Assembly: GCF_003711515.1 (NCBI RefSeq)
Contig: NW_021167079.1
Coordinates: forward strand, 3,379,185-3,443,184
Length of the DNA stretch: 64,000 nucleotides
From: Sodiomyces alkalinus F11
Taxonomy: Eukaryota > Ascomycota > Sordariomycetes > Glomerellales > Plectosphaerellaceae
Direction of reading: 5' to 3'
The number at the start of each line of letters is the position of its first letter. Positions within the stretch are counted from its first letter, which is position 1. Below the pieces are notes generated by a model that was given only the letters and a program-made list of their open reading frames with translations, searched no databases and was not told the origin of the DNA. Shown here in pieces: positions 45,600 through 58,399 of the stretch. Made by a program: the position numbers and the translations under genes.

Positions 45600-47200
45600 T
45601 TCGGCTCCTAGGTATTTTCTTTATTATTATAGCCGGCCTATTTAATTAGGTACTAACGCCGTTTACCCTAATATCGGTAGGCTAGGATAGCTTTAACCTT
45701 ATACTTATCCGAGTCTGGTTTAACGTCGACCACGGGTAATAGCCCCGGCCATATCCTATCACGGGACCTCTATAGTTCTAGCAGGGAAACCGGGAAAACG
45801 TTATAAATCCTTATACCTTTAGGCAGTGCTAACTAGTAAGCTAGGCTATACGTACCGATAACCTTAGTTACCTTATACGGGCCGATAAACCTATCGCTAA
45901 GCTTCCTTAAGGGCCTCTTCTACCGGATATTCTTTATAGATAGTAGGACGTACTCGTCCACTTTAAAGGTATACTAGGCACGATCGTTATTATAATACTC
46001 TTCGTAGGAAGCCTCCGCCCTCTTAATAAGGTCCAAGATAGATCGGCGCTAGGCTATAAGGTATTCTGCTCGGGTCTCGGCCTTAGCGGCGCAGACCTTA
46101 CCTGCCCTCGGGAGCTATACTTTATTAGGTCCCCTTAGATTATAGCCTATTAGCGTATCGGATAGAGTATAGCGTATCGGATAGGGTATAGCGTATCGGA
46201 TAGGGTATAGTGTATCGTAGAGTGCTACGCCGTATTATAGGTGAATTCTGCTAACGGTAGCCGGTCGACCTAGTTATCCTATTCCTACGAGCAGAACACA
46301 CGAAGATAGCGCTCGAGGTTCTAATTCTATCGCTCCGTCTATCTATCCGTCTACGGGTACTATACTATAGATAGGCGTTATATAGTGCCAAGGCACTAAT
46401 ATAAGGTTACCTAAAAGCGACTTATAAATAATACCCCGCGATTAGACACGATACTATCGGGTAAGCTAAAGGTGCGGAAGATATAATACTATAAAGACTT
46501 AGTAAGCCCCTCGGCCGTTAGGCCACTACTTATAGGGATATAGATAGAGTACTTCGTTAGGCGGTATACTACTATAAGGATCGCGTCCTATTTCCTATCC
46601 ATAATTACGCTATAAACCGGCGGTAAGCCCGTGATAAAGTTAATGGATATCTCTATAAAAGGGCGGTAAGGCACTAAAAGACTCGCTAACTCGCTATATA
46701 GCTTATAGTGCCGCGGCTTAGTATATTAATATATACTATAGGTGGGTATAAATTAACGTATATCCTAGGGGAGATAGTCCTAAAAGTAAAAATCCGAAAT
46801 CCTTTTAATAGTTCTTATAACCGTATAATGCCCCATGCTAGGTCTATTATAGAAACACTATAGGACCTTTTAACGGAGACTAGAGTAGTCTAGTATAAAA
46901 ACGCGATTCTTAAAATAAAGGATACTATTATTCCTAGACTATTATCCGTATATCGTATCGTCGCTGTAGGCCTCTCGCTAACGGGCGTAAAAAGGATCTT
47001 CCTCTTACGCCTCTACTATCTCTTCTAGCAGGGTAGGGGAATTAAGAGCGGGGAAATTAAAATCGGGGGTAGTACGGGAACCACGCTAGTTCCCGATAAG
47101 GCCTAAAATAAAACGCCTCGATATAGGCTCTAGGAATAGATTATCCACTTACGTCTTAACTACCTTTTCCGGTAAGATAGGAGGCGCGGGAATAGCGCGG
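45600..47200 (-). pseudogene. Gypsy-B integrase (RIP-broken)
   Basis: The minus strand has the end of the integrase core and following region, with DNWVDRLPLAEFTYNTALYD near 46240-46300. That is the usual WxxxLPLAEFxYN block at the C-terminal side of the core. A zinc-type region precedes it toward 46900. A chromodomain might follow near 45650, but I cannot confirm it. Confidence 0.65.
46151..46217. repeat. 19-bp tandem repeat in gypsy-B integrase
   Basis: Three full units of TAGCGTATCGGATAGGGTA (the first with one change) and a partial fourth. A 19-bp unit shifts the reading frame with each copy, so the expansion is probably decay or an in-vivo slip in a dead or dying copy. Confidence 0.85.
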
Positions 47201-47689
47201 GTACCATACTAGGTCCTATATAGGCCCGAGGTAAAACGCTTTGAAATAGACTCTATAGAGGAAAAAAAGGTTATCCGCTTACGTCTTAACTACTAAGGTA
47301 AGAGGAGCGGGCTCTAAAAAAAGGTTATCCGCTCGCGTCTTAACCACTTTCGGTAAGATAGGAGGGGCGGGAAAATTATAACCGGGGCTATTATAGGAAC
47401 TATCCTGGTTCTCGATATAGCCTAAATTAGAACGCCTCGAGAAGGACTCTAAAGATAGATTATCCGCCTATACCTCTACCTCCTTTTCCGGTAAGGGGGA
47501 GTTAAGAGCGGGAATAAAAACTAGAGCAGCACGGGAACTATCCTGGTTCCCGATACGCCCTATAATAAAACGCTTCGAAAAAGACCCTACTGCCTTAGCC
47601 CGGTTAGTAACCAGGGCGCGCTTATAGGGCGTATATTAGGGCTTCTTTAATAATCTATCCGCGGGGTTTATCGTCCCCGGGCGGTACCG

Positions 47690-48950
47690 AATCGTAAAAT
47701 TAAATGGGGCGAGCTCCTTAAGCTACCGTGCATGCTACCCCTTTAGCTTCGGCTTATCCAGCAGGTGGCGATAGTTCAGGTGGTTTATTAGAACTACTAT
47801 AGGGCTCTAACTATAGGCCACGTAGTGGCGCCACGTCTAAAAGGACTTAATAATAGCTATAAGCTTAGAATCGGGCGTACTATAATTAAGCTCAGCGCTA
47901 TATAGCTTACGGGATATAAACGCGATAGGTCTCTATAGCCTATCCTTAAGCTAACTAATAACGGCCCTAATTATAAAAGCGGAGGTAACTGGCTCGATAC
48001 GTATTAGCAGAGTAGGGTTAAAATACCGTAAAACGGGCGCTTTCTAAAACAGCAGCTTTATTTCCTCGAACGCGGCCTAGGCCTGCTAGGAAAGCATAAA
48101 GACCCCGGCGTGGCCCCTAATAGGGCCGCTAGTATAGCCTCTAGTATAGCCCCCTTTAAGATAGTCTATAAGAGGGGCGGCCACCTTAGAGTAGTTCCGA
48201 ATAAAACGTTTATAAAACCCCGTAAAACCTAGGAAGACCTGTATCATCTTAACACTATTAGGGAGTTCCTAGTCGCGGATTACCTTAACGCGGGATAGGT
48301 CTATATATACCATATCTAGGCTATAGATAAACCCGAGGAATTCCACGTCTCTAGTCTTAAACTCACACTTATCGGGGTTAGTATATAAGAACCACTACCT
48401 AAGCCTAGTCAGGACCTCGCGGATATACACGCGGTAGGTAGCTAAGTTCTTACTATAGATAAGGATATTATCGAGGTATATAACGTAAATAGTATCGATA
48501 AGGCCTATTAGCGCCTAGTTAATATACCGTTAGAAGCTCGCTGGGGCGTTAGTTAACCCGAATAGTATAATAAGGTACTTATAGTGGCCGTATTTCGTCC
48601 GGAACGCCGTCTTCCACTTATCGCCTTCCCGAATCTGTAACCGATAGTATATATCCTTAAGATCCAGCTTAGTATAGTACTACGCTAACGATAGCCGATC
48701 TAAGATTTTGTAAAAAAGGGACAGTAGGGTATAATCCTTAATAGTCACCTTATTTAGCCCCCGATAATTAATATAGAGGCGTAGCTTACTACTCTTCTTA
48801 GGGATAAATAGAATAGGGGCGCTGGCCGGGCTAGTAGACGGTCTAATCTATCCCTTCGCGACGGTATCCTATAGATACTAGCATAGTACCTCTAATTCCT
48901 ATATAGTAAGGGGGGAAATCGGACCGTAAGGGGGCTTCTTCCTTTCCTCG
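47690..48950 (-). pseudogene. Gypsy-B reverse transcriptase and RNase H (RIP-broken)
   Basis: The minus strand reads with RIP-type stops: [20 protein letters not shown], then [27 protein letters not shown] and the catalytic YLDNILIYS (first Asp pair partly lost). The connection DPSRVKVIRDWELPNSVK and the block [12 protein letters not shown] follow, then RNase H with SRKLYSAELNY. These are standard Ty3/gypsy blocks in order. YLDN for YLDD is a G-to-A change. Confidence 0.85.
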
Positions 48951-49499
48951 ATCTTAATAGCGTGGTCCTACTACTAGTACGTTAGTAGCCGTCCGGCGTT
49001 TTCGACGTTAAAAACGTTAGCGAAGTCTTAGTACTATTCTGGTAGTATAGGGGTAGCCGCTAGGTCCCCGTTTAGGCTAGGGTAGGCCCCGTCTCCTAAG
49101 AATTTATCTCTATATCCTACTAAAGGGTTTTCTAGGCTAATAAGGCTAACGTGGCCGATACGAGGAACCCCCGTAAAACCTATATAGGTTAGAGTAAGGA
49201 TAGACTTAGCTTATCTAACTACTCTATATAGCTCTTTTAGGGTTATAACCACGCCTAGCTCTACGTAGACTAAGGGATAAGTCCACGTGCTATACTGCTA
49301 ATCAATATTAGGGTTAATAGCTATAAGCCACGGCCTCCCTAGGATAATCCTCGCGCCCGTAAGATCTATAACGTGGAACTCGGCGCGCTATACTCTCTTT
49401 CGACCCTAATAGTCTATCGCGATAATAATCCTATAAGTAGACCTAAGAGTAGTAGCCTTTGTGTGTCCTTCCGTAATCCAGGATGCCGGGACCGGGGAC

Positions 49500-51150
49500 C
49501 CCTCGGGGACCTAATTAGGTCCTAGGAGGGCCCGATCCAAAACGTTAATATCGGCGCCTCCGTTAAGGAGAGCCGACGTCTACACCTATTCTTTACCTCG
49601 GCGAAAGGAGACGCGCGCCTCTACCGGTATAATAGTAGTAAAGGGGGTTACTTAAAGTGGGTGTTATCCTTAGGGCACCTTACCCGTGACGCGACTAACT
49701 ATAGGATAAGATATAGATACCGGTTAGGTATTCGGGTTACTATTACTCGAACGCTACGCCCGAGGGCTAGGGTATATAGTGGCGTAGTGCCCCTTTTAGT
49801 TATAGTTATAGTAAGTAATAGAGTCGAGGTACGATAATAGTCAGGGGCGTATAGGGTAACTAGGGGTAGCGGCTAGTATAGTAGTAGGGGTAGACGTAGG
49901 GGTAGACGTAGGGGTAGACGCGGGGATACTAATAGAACCGTAAGTGGCTAGGGCGTGGGGATTATAACCGTGGGCATATAAGTGGAGACGATATCGTTAG
50001 GTAGCGGACTAGAAGTCTATCCGGCCGATAGCTAAGCTATCGGTAATAGTTAAGACCTTAGCCCTACGATAGGCCGGGGTTAGGTCTTAGTAATCCTTAG
50101 AAACCCCTATAAACACTATATAGTCCCGGATAAGTAGGAGGACTCTTATCAGTACTATCTAAATCCTCTACTAGTCTAGGAGCTCGCCCGGCAGTTCCGA
50201 CTCTAGGGCTTCCCACTATTATATAAACTTAGCGTAGGACTCGCCCTCTCTCTAGGATAAGATAGACTGGCTCTAGATCTATACCGTTACCTCTTATAGG
50301 CGGGTATCGTTATCGTTAACCTAACAGGATAGCCAGGCCTATAAGGCTACCTAGCTAACCCTATTAGAGTCCCCGTTATATTTATATCGTAGTTTAGCCT
50401 GCTAGCATTCCTTAAGGTAATAGGGGAGGCACGATATAATAAAGTAGTTCTTCGTAGCGTCCGTGGAGAAAGACTAGGAGTCTAGGTTAAACCGCTAATT
50501 CGTCTCCTAGATAAATATACGATACTTAGCCTAGGATACGCTATCCTATTTAGGTAAGGGGAAATTAAACTTAGCTTAGGTAGCGGAGCCCTGTATAGAT
50601 ATCGTTGTGGATATATTATAGGTATACTAGGAACCCGACGGGGTTACGATAATATAACGTCGCGGTTTAGCTATATAATAGTGGGTAATATCGGCTAGGC
50701 TAGGATTAATAGTAGGACTAATAGCGGCCGTCGTAGTAGCAGTAGCGGCGATAGCGGTAGTGTCCGCCTTAAGCTTAGCGAGATAAGCGAGCTTACGCTT
50801 ACAGTGGTTTTACGCCTCTATCCACTTAACGCGTTCGTCTAGTTATTCCTTTATTAGCGTGGCTAGGTTAACGTTCGTATACGGGGGTAGGTTAGGATTA
50901 TACGCGGGTCCTATTATAACCGTGGTTTAAGGAACGGGGACGGTACTAAGGGCAAAGGTAGTAGTAAAGGCAGTGCTAGCGATAGGAGTAGGAATAAGGG
51001 TAGGAATAAGTGCCGGTACAGTAGTAAAGGTAGGAGTAGTAGGAGTAATATTAGTTCCCGGCGTATTCCCGTCGTATTCCTCGTCAGCGGGGTTATCTTT
51101 TATAAAGGCGGTCTCGCTATCGCGGAGCTATCGCTTAAACTAACTAGCAG
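49500..51150 (-). pseudogene. Gypsy-B gag, zinc knuckle and protease (RIP-broken)
   Basis: On the minus strand gag has a helical start (NLATLIKE then LDERVKWIEA) and a nucleocapsid segment SITYYNYN*KGHYATIYP near 49790-49840. The latter fits C-x2-C-x4-H-x4-C with Cys now Tyr. Protease follows at ~49540-49580 with SALLNGGADINVLDRALLG, where N-G-G-A stands for D-G-G-A. Short GTAGGGGTAGAC repeats (49880-49930) encode a Pro/Thr-rich linker between gag and the knuckle. Confidence 0.7.
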
Positions 51151-51252
51151 CCTTATTAAAATCGAAGGTAGGATCGTTTATTTCGTGATAGTTAGATATC
51201 TTAGTGACTCTCCTTAACGGTCTTCGCGCCCTTAAGGGTAAAGCGATTAAAA

Positions 51253-51606
51253 TATTAAATAGGTAATCGTAAAGAGTAAAAAGGTAGGGTTAAGTAAGGA
51301 ACCAGGTATAACTATAATAGGATCATAATAGGGTTAGAACGTCGGTGTAGCTAAAAAGTTAGATTAATCGCTGGCCTCCCTCTTTAAAGGGGAGGCTCCT
51401 CCGCTTCTTAAGACTATATTCCGCTACTCCTTAAGGACTATTTATTTACTTCCTTAAGGGCTGCCGTATTTACTTCGAGGGACTATTCTGTTTACTGTAT
51501 AATAACTGCTGTATTTATGCCTCGACGGGTCTTAGACTAGGCACGCCTGGACCCCTATGGGTTTACACTAGGGACCCATTATGACCACTGCTGCAGGCAC
51601 CTGACA
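51253..51606. repeat. Gypsy-B 5' LTR
   Basis: A 354-bp partner of 42398-42751. Its start is RIP-mutated (TATTAAATAG), but its last ~80 bases still hold the original CA and TG sites and end TGACA before the TCTAA target duplication. Confidence 0.92.
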
Positions 51607-52150
51607 TCTAAGTAGTTAAACTTCCTCTTCTTAGCATTATAGCCCCACGAGTCGACGTTATTAATCTAGGCCTTAGGCCTAGTATCTCCGATCTATCTAG
51701 TGATTATTACCCTAATCAGGTCTGCTATAATAGACTTTTCTAACCACTTACCCTTAAAGAGGTCACTATACACCCTTTACGCGGCTAGTAAAGCTATACG
51801 GGCAGAAATAATACTATCCCTATAAACCTTTCCTAGGGGAGTTAATAGGGTTATTTTATCTACGACTTCCCCGCCTATATATTCTCCTTCTATAGTTCCT
51901 AAGAGTTACTGAATAGCTTATCGATCCTCCTCGCTACTTATAGTAAACCTAAAGAAAAGGTGGTTATTGTCGGATACGTTAAATAGGCGGTAGGGGAGGC
52001 TAGTTAAAGGGAAAGCCTATCTACTCTTTTTAAGAACGTACTCTATACGGCTCCTAGTACGAGTTTTAACGACTACGCGTGCCTTAGGGTGAATATACCG
52101 CTTAAGCAGGTCTCCTACCGGAGTAATAGCCTGATAGTTAGTTATATTAA
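51607..52150 (-). pseudogene. Gypsy-A copy 2, accessory ORF A, part 2
   Basis: N-terminal part of ORF A, separated from its remainder by gypsy-B. It aligns with about 25.98-26.5 kb of copy 1 (compare GGTAGGGGAGGCTAGTTAAA here with the GGTACGGTAAACTACTTATT stretch near 26350). Only RIP-type stops are seen, plus the TCTAA duplication at its left edge. Confidence 0.5.
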
Positions 52151-53257
52151 GGGATTATATTCGGTATATAAGAAGAGGGGGGGGGTGAGGAAAAAAGAAA
52201 AAGGGGTCCTAAGGGGAAATAAGACCTAATATAAGTATTAGCTACGGCGGGTTAGCCTGATTAGGTCTAAAGACATTAAGGGGATTTTACAAAGAAAAGA
52301 AAAAAGTCGTTACTATATAATAGGGGGGGGGGGTTAGTGGTTACGGGTAATATCCGAGAGCGAAGGGTTAATTAAAAACTAAGAGTGGAAGAGAGAGGAA
52401 AAGAGATCCTTAGACCTTAAGGTCGAGGGATATTTATCCTCCTCTAATAAGCTCGAAAGTGCCTTCTTCCGTGATAGTCTTCTCTTCGAGGGTTCCTTTA
52501 TAGTAGGCGTTACTACTTAGTTACTACCTATAAAGGAGTCTTTTCGGTTAGTTAAAGGAGGCGTGCCTTAGTCACTACGATAGTGACTTCTTTAACCCGG
52601 CGGGAAGGTTTCTAATTAGGAAAAAGACGTTAAAATCCGGGCTTTAATTAGTCGGAAAGATTAGACGAAATAGCTCCTGAGTTATTCAGTTATAGGCGTA
52701 GCCGTGACTTAGGAATAAGGGGTCTAGAAAGGGAAACAGTGAATCACCCCTCCTTTAAACCATAGCAGGTAAAGGCCCCTTTATAACTGCTTTAACTAAA
52801 GAGCCGCTTTTATAATTTATAGCAGCGATAAGGCTCGTAACCCCCCTTAATCGCTTAGTCCTTCGAGTATAAAAGGCGGGCTTTCTAGTAGTATCCCTCC
52901 TCTTCTTCTTCTTTTTCCTACCGTAATATCGAGGCAGATACGAATATAACCACCACCTACACCTATAATAACCATTAATAGTAATAATAGCGACTAAACG
53001 GCTAATTAGTATACTTAACGAGATAGAGTCTTACGAAAGGAAGAAGGCCGTTACTCGCTAATAGTCTATTAAACTAACGCCGTGGTTCTAGCCCGCGGCT
53101 TATTTACCCCTTAGGGCCTGTAAGGAATACTCCTTCGGGGTAACCCTAGTAGATATAGTAGTAGGTTTTTATCGATTATATATATATATTACCCTAATCG
53201 GGTTATAAAGAGGCTAATAACCTATAGATAAACTCCTATCTCGGCTAGTATAAAGTG
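52151..53257. promoter_or_regulatory. Gypsy-A copy 2, intergenic region between ORFs A and B
   Basis: Equivalent of 26561-27580. It has long G-runs (52176-52190, 52320-52334), GA-rich tracts, and the palindrome form ACCCTAATCGGGT at 53191, some 65 bases before ORF B, the same place as in copy 1. Confidence 0.4.
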
Positions 53258-53307
53258 GCTAGTAAGGGTGGCTCATTATACATTAAGTTAGGCTTTCTAT
53301 AATCGTT
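53258..53307 (+). pseudogene. Gypsy-A copy 2, accessory ORF B, part 1
   Basis: First ~17 codons of ORF B (VASKGGSLYIKLG), matching VASKGGVLYVELD in copy 1. It is interrupted by the LINE insertion; TCTATAATCGTT at 53296-53307 is repeated at 59921-59932. Confidence 0.55.
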
Positions 53308-54999
53308 TATTATTATTAATCTTACTCCGCTATTCTAACTATAATTATTATTATTTTAGGAGCCTTTCTAGGCTATACGGTCCTTCTCGGGTAGCTATAG
53401 AGGGGAAAACCTAGGTAAAACCCGGGGATAACCTCTATACACTTCCTTAGGTGGAGTGGTGCCGCTACGGGGCCGATATAGCCCCGGTTCGTCTTTGCTA
53501 CGTATCTGGATTATACCTTTAGGCTAGTGGCTAACGGAAAGTATAGTAAGCTAGTGGTTAGGTAGGTTAGCCTAAGCTAATTATTAGCGATAGAGTGGAG
53601 GCCGAGGGGGGTACCGCCGCGCCTCCGCGGTATAGTAGTTACGTCCTTTTAGCCTTAGCCTCCCTACGTCTCCGAGGATTATACCTTTGATTCCTTCTAT
53701 TCGGTTAATAAAGAGTATAGGGGAGGTAGGTGTTTCCTGCCTCCCCTAGGTAGGTTCCTGCTATATCCGGCGGTAGGTAGGGAGGATAGTGCTCTACCCT
53801 ATTATAAAATTTAGATAGTTAATATCCTGCGAGGTCTTCGTGCCTTTTTTTCCTTTTTTTTCCTCTTATAACGCTAACGAGTTTGTTATAGGTTTTCCTC
53901 CCGATTTATACCCGCTTACGGTGCTATAGGTTTATCGCTACGGCTCTATACTAATAGTAAACCCCTTTAGTTTTCCTTATTATTTCTCTCTTATTTCCTT
54001 ATTATTTCTCTCTTATAATTTAACTATAGGTGCTTTATAGGTAGCGTCGTGGTAGTATAGTGGCGTAGGGGTTAACTAGGTACTATAGTATTAATTCCTA
54101 TATATAAATAAGTAATCCGAAGTAGTAATATAATATAAGCTTTTTTCGTGGCGTAGCGGTGCTTTAGTGGTAGCGTGCTAATAGTTATAGATATCGTCTC
54201 CTAATAATACTAATACTAATAATAATAATCGCCGTTATAAGCGCGGTATAGTTCGTGTTATGCCGTATATAGTCTTTAGTAGCGTCGGAGTAGTGTTATA
54301 GCGCTAATATAGGGTAGTTATATTCGTTATAGTAAGCGTTTAGGTATTTACCCCGATAATATAGAAGCTTACGCTAACACTACGGGAATAGGCGCGGCCT
54401 ATTATTAGTATACTAATAATTGCCGTCTATATAAGGATATAAGTCGCTTTAGTGCTATAGTGGTGCTATATATACGTTATAGTGGTTATAGCTAATAGTT
54501 TAATAGGTCCCCTCCACTACTAAGAAGTAGTAGTAACGCCTTATAGATATCTATTAGGTATACGTGGCGGTAAAGACCGTTAGTAGCGCGGGTATCGCTG
54601 CTATAGGTATCCCCTTTCGGTGCTATAGTGGCTTTACGCTAATAAGTTATAGGCTAAGGAGCGCCTATGGACGGTGTCCTGGTCTTTTAGCCGGGCCCTG
54701 AACCGGGTATTACTTTCCGGTCGTGGTCGCGGCGGCACCGTGTTAGTAGAGATATAGGAGTTATCTTATTAGATAAGATGTTTAGAGGGTAAGATGGATT
54801 TAATCCTGGAAGACCTTATAAGTGGTACCCCCTCGGTCTCGCTATAGCTCCCTGGCGGTGTTAGTTAGCTAACTAGTCTAGTAGGGTCTTAAGTATATTA
54901 AGAGCGGTATTAATTCCTCCGAGGGAGGTGATAACGATAAGAGCTAATCTATACTGTACTAGTACTAGTCGATACCGCCGGGGTCCCGGCTTATAGGGC

Positions 55000-57900
55000 C
55001 CTTATCCTAATAATTAATTAGTTATTATATTATTTTATCCCCGATACGGTCTCGCTTCGGTATCGCGGGTATCTTTATAGGCCTTTATAACTATCCCGGC
55101 CTTAGTATTATATTTTAGTGCGTTATATAAATCTTCTCTAGTTATAAGTGGCCTCTTTACGGCATCGAAGAGGTCTTTACGGTCTTCCTCGGTTACCTCC
55201 TAGTATTAGAGTACTATATACTCCGCCGTTTCCGCCCCTTTATCTCCGTAGGGGCACCGCGGTAATAGGAAGCCCGGCACCCTCGCTTTAGCTAGGAATA
55301 CCCGTAGGCTTAGTTTTTCTAATCTAATCTATGTAAGTGCGGAGCTCTATAGCTTAAGGAGCCCTCTATATTTCCGGAGGGAGTATTATATCGGGGGGCG
55401 GCTTAGTACCGCTACGGCGTAGGTATAGGGCCGCCGTGCTTCCGCCTAGGCTTAACCCTATTCCCTTATAAGGGCCTTCCTCGGGGGCGAGGTTCCAGCC
55501 TAGGTCGTTAGGGCGGTAAGCTATACTATTTACGCGAGGGCGGCGTAGGTTCTATAATACTAGTTCGGTGCTATTAGGGCTCTCGCCGCGGCGTATACTC
55601 CGGCTAATATCTTATCTTCGGTCCCTTCTTTTTATATCCGGAGGATCTTTCGGGTATTTAGGCTTAAGAGGTATAGGTTGAGGGGGGGGATAAAGGTCTT
55701 TTTTTCGAGGACCCTAACCGGCGTGGCTTGATAGGCTCCGGCTATTAGTTAGAGGTATCGGTTCTATACCATTATAAGTGCCGCTACGGCGCTATACCGG
55801 GGGCCGGCCCTTATTTTATAGACGGTTAAGGCGTAATAGGCGATTACTAGTCGTATAACTACGAGGTATAGTCTTTTTATATCTGCGAAGCTATACCCCT
55901 ACGCTACCGCGCTAAGCCTCGAGAGGGCGTATATTTAGGTAGCTAGGCGGCTCTTTACTTCTTTAGTATTTTATCGGAAGTTAAGCTTTTTATCGAGCTA
56001 AACGCCTAGGAGCCTTATCGCCTCCGTTACCGGTACCGAAGTAGTACCGAGGGGGAGCGGGGTAGGTAAGGGTTAGCGTGACTTTATAAAGGGGATATAG
56101 ATATACTTAGCTGGTTCGAACTATAGTCTACTTACTATCTTTTAGTTTAGGTATATCCGCTACGCGGCGGCGAGGCGTTACCGTGTCTATACCTCCGTTC
56201 TACTAAAGGCGATAATATTTATATTATCGGCGAAGCCTATTATTATCGTTTTAGGGACCCTTTTTAGTTCTTCGTATAGGGTAGAGATATAAAGGATAAA
56301 GAGGATAGGGGAGATCGGGGAGCCTTACGGTATACCCCTATAGAGGTATCGCGGGGGGGCTATTTCGCTATTAAGTAATATGTAGGCTATACGGTTTTAA
56401 AGGAAGCTACTAACTAGGGTGGTAAGCTACCGGGGGAAGAATTTCCTTTTAAGTACCTTAAGGAGGTAAGGATAGGGGATAGTATCGAAGGCGCCTTTAA
56501 TATCTAGTTAGAGTATTAAAGCGGTGCCGCCGTGGGCTTAGCTCGCCCTTACGGCCACTATAACTCTTTATACTACCGTCTGTATACTTCGCTCTATCTG
56601 GTTTCCTATTTATCCCTCCGGGAGGAGCCGATACTCCTCCGCTATAGTAGCGATCCGATTAGCTAGTATCCTCTTAAGGACCTTACTTATCGTGCTAAGG
56701 AGTAATATCAGTTATTAGCCCTTTACTATCCTATAGTTAGCCGGCGGCCGGCTTTCCTTCTTAAGGACTATTATAGTAGTATAGCGGCACCTTTTCGGGT
56801 AATAGCTTACTTCGAGGCACGCTATAAAGATAGTACTAAGTCTTTAGTGTATAGGGGGTCTATATACTTTCAGGAGCCCTGCTAGGAGTCCGTCTAGTCC
56901 TAGTACCGCCTAGGGTTTTATCTTCTTAAGGCGCCCCTACACGTCCGCTACGGTAATATCTCGGCGGATATCCTACCCCGGGGGGAATTCCGCGCCTAAG
57001 GGCTTAAGGGCGGTAGGGGAGGGGGGGGGGAAGAACTTCCGGTTAAGGATTTCGGTTTCTTCTGCGTGTATAGTTACCGGGTTATCGCTATTATCTTAGT
57101 ATAGTAGTGGCACTAATAGGGGGTTTAGCGGTACTCCCTCTTTAGTTCGTGCCTATTTTTATAACCGTTAAAGAAGGCTATCGTCCTTCCCGGCCAAGTA
57201 AAGTAAGTGCTATTAGTATAGCCGCTTCGCTACTGCTACGGCCTTATCTCGGCGCCTCTTTACTTCCTAGAACTCGTCTTATCGGTTCCGGGACTTCCTG
57301 GATATATATCTGCTGTAAAGGCGCTTTATTTCTTAGATAAGGGCGGTTAGCTCCGCGTTCTATTAAGGGGTGGGTAGGCGTCTAGGGGTGCCCCCGCGGC
57401 GGCGCGGTGCGGCCTTATTAGCTAGGGTTATAAGGTCTTCTATTAGGTTATTTAGTGCTAAGTCGATATCTCCTAGTAATATAAGGGGGCCGGTCTACTA
57501 TATCTGCATGGCGGTAAGCTAAGGGACCTATATAGGGTCGAAGTCTTTCTAGACTTAATAGGGCCTAGCTAGGTCCTACGGTGGTATTATCGCGGTAATC
57601 GGCGTGGTATCTATCTTTATAAGGATTCGGGCTAATTATAAGTAGTAGTCTAACCCGATAATGGTCTTATCCGGGCTACTAAAGTCGTAGCGGAGCCTTT
57701 ACATTACCTATATAAGGTCGATAGTGCTAGCGCGCTAGCTCGGGCAGTGCTATATAGTTATTCCGGGGGGGGGTTATTAGGTCTAGGTTCTACCGGGTTA
57801 TGAGGGTAAATAGGGTATTAGCTTAGGGGTAGTACCACGGTGGCTAAGACTATAGGGGGTAGTATAGGTTAAAGTCCCCTGCGAGGACATATTAGCCCTA

Positions 57901-58350
57901 TAGCGGTGCCGTGTCGAATATATCTTATAGAGGCGTGTTTTAGGGGATCCTGGCTAACTAGTAGTTCTCTAAGTAGATTAATTAGATTATAAGGGTATCG
58001 TCTCCAGTCCCGAATATAACCATGTAGGTATCGCGGTGGGCCCGCTACGTTTACGTGTATAGCGGATGTCTTTTATAGATATATAGGAGGGCGCGGCCTC
58101 CTCCTTAGATTAGCTGGTATACCCCTTAAGAGGGGTAGGTAAGGCTTTTCGTGAAACGGTTAAGGCCGGGTTCCTGGATTACTATTACGTTATACTTAGC
58201 GCGGCACCGGAGCGGTAGCTCCCGCCGCGCCTAACTCCTCCCTATATTCTATAAAAGGACGTGGATTTCTATTAATTAAAGAGGGGGCGGGTTAAGATAG
58301 CGTGCCCGGTATAACCGGGGTCTAGCTCTAGGGTTCCTATTACGGTGCCT
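55000..58350 (-). pseudogene. LINE ORF2: APE endonuclease and reverse transcriptase (RIP-broken)
   Basis: On the minus strand the endonuclease (about 58220-57600) shows VIVIQEPGLNRF (catalytic Glu), VLAGDFNLYYPL (GDFN) and a late DHYRVRL (SDH region). RT (about 56700-56000) shows GIP*GSPISPILFILYISTL and IIGFADNINIIAF (for FADD). Further left, near 55200, a segment TAEYIVLQY-like resembles the zinc-finger end seen after RT in fungal LINEs (ETAEHVVL-type). Domain order EN-RT-C-terminal finger fits the Tad clade. RNase H was not clearly seen. Confidence 0.82.
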
Positions 58351-58399
58351 TATTAGCCCCGCGGGGGATTATATAGGCGTTTATCGGGTTTAGTATCGG

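Larger units (their letters stand above)
42398..51606 (-). mobile_element. Gypsy-B: complete 9.2-kb Ty3/gypsy retrotransposon
   Basis: Bounded by 354-bp LTRs (42398-42751 and 51253-51606) and by the direct duplication TCTAA (42393-42397 and 51607-51611). LTR ends were TGTCA...TGACA. The minus strand reads gag, CCHC knuckle, protease, RT, RNase H, integrase. About 2.8 kb then remain before the 3' LTR, and an antisense ORF lies there. Insertion was into ORF A of gypsy-A copy 2, so gypsy-B is younger. RIP has broken all genes. Confidence 0.92.

Noticed and set aside
57149..57340. Plus-strand ORF of 63 codons in the LINE
   Set aside because: Chance open frame antisense to the end of the endonuclease/RT linker; no domain.
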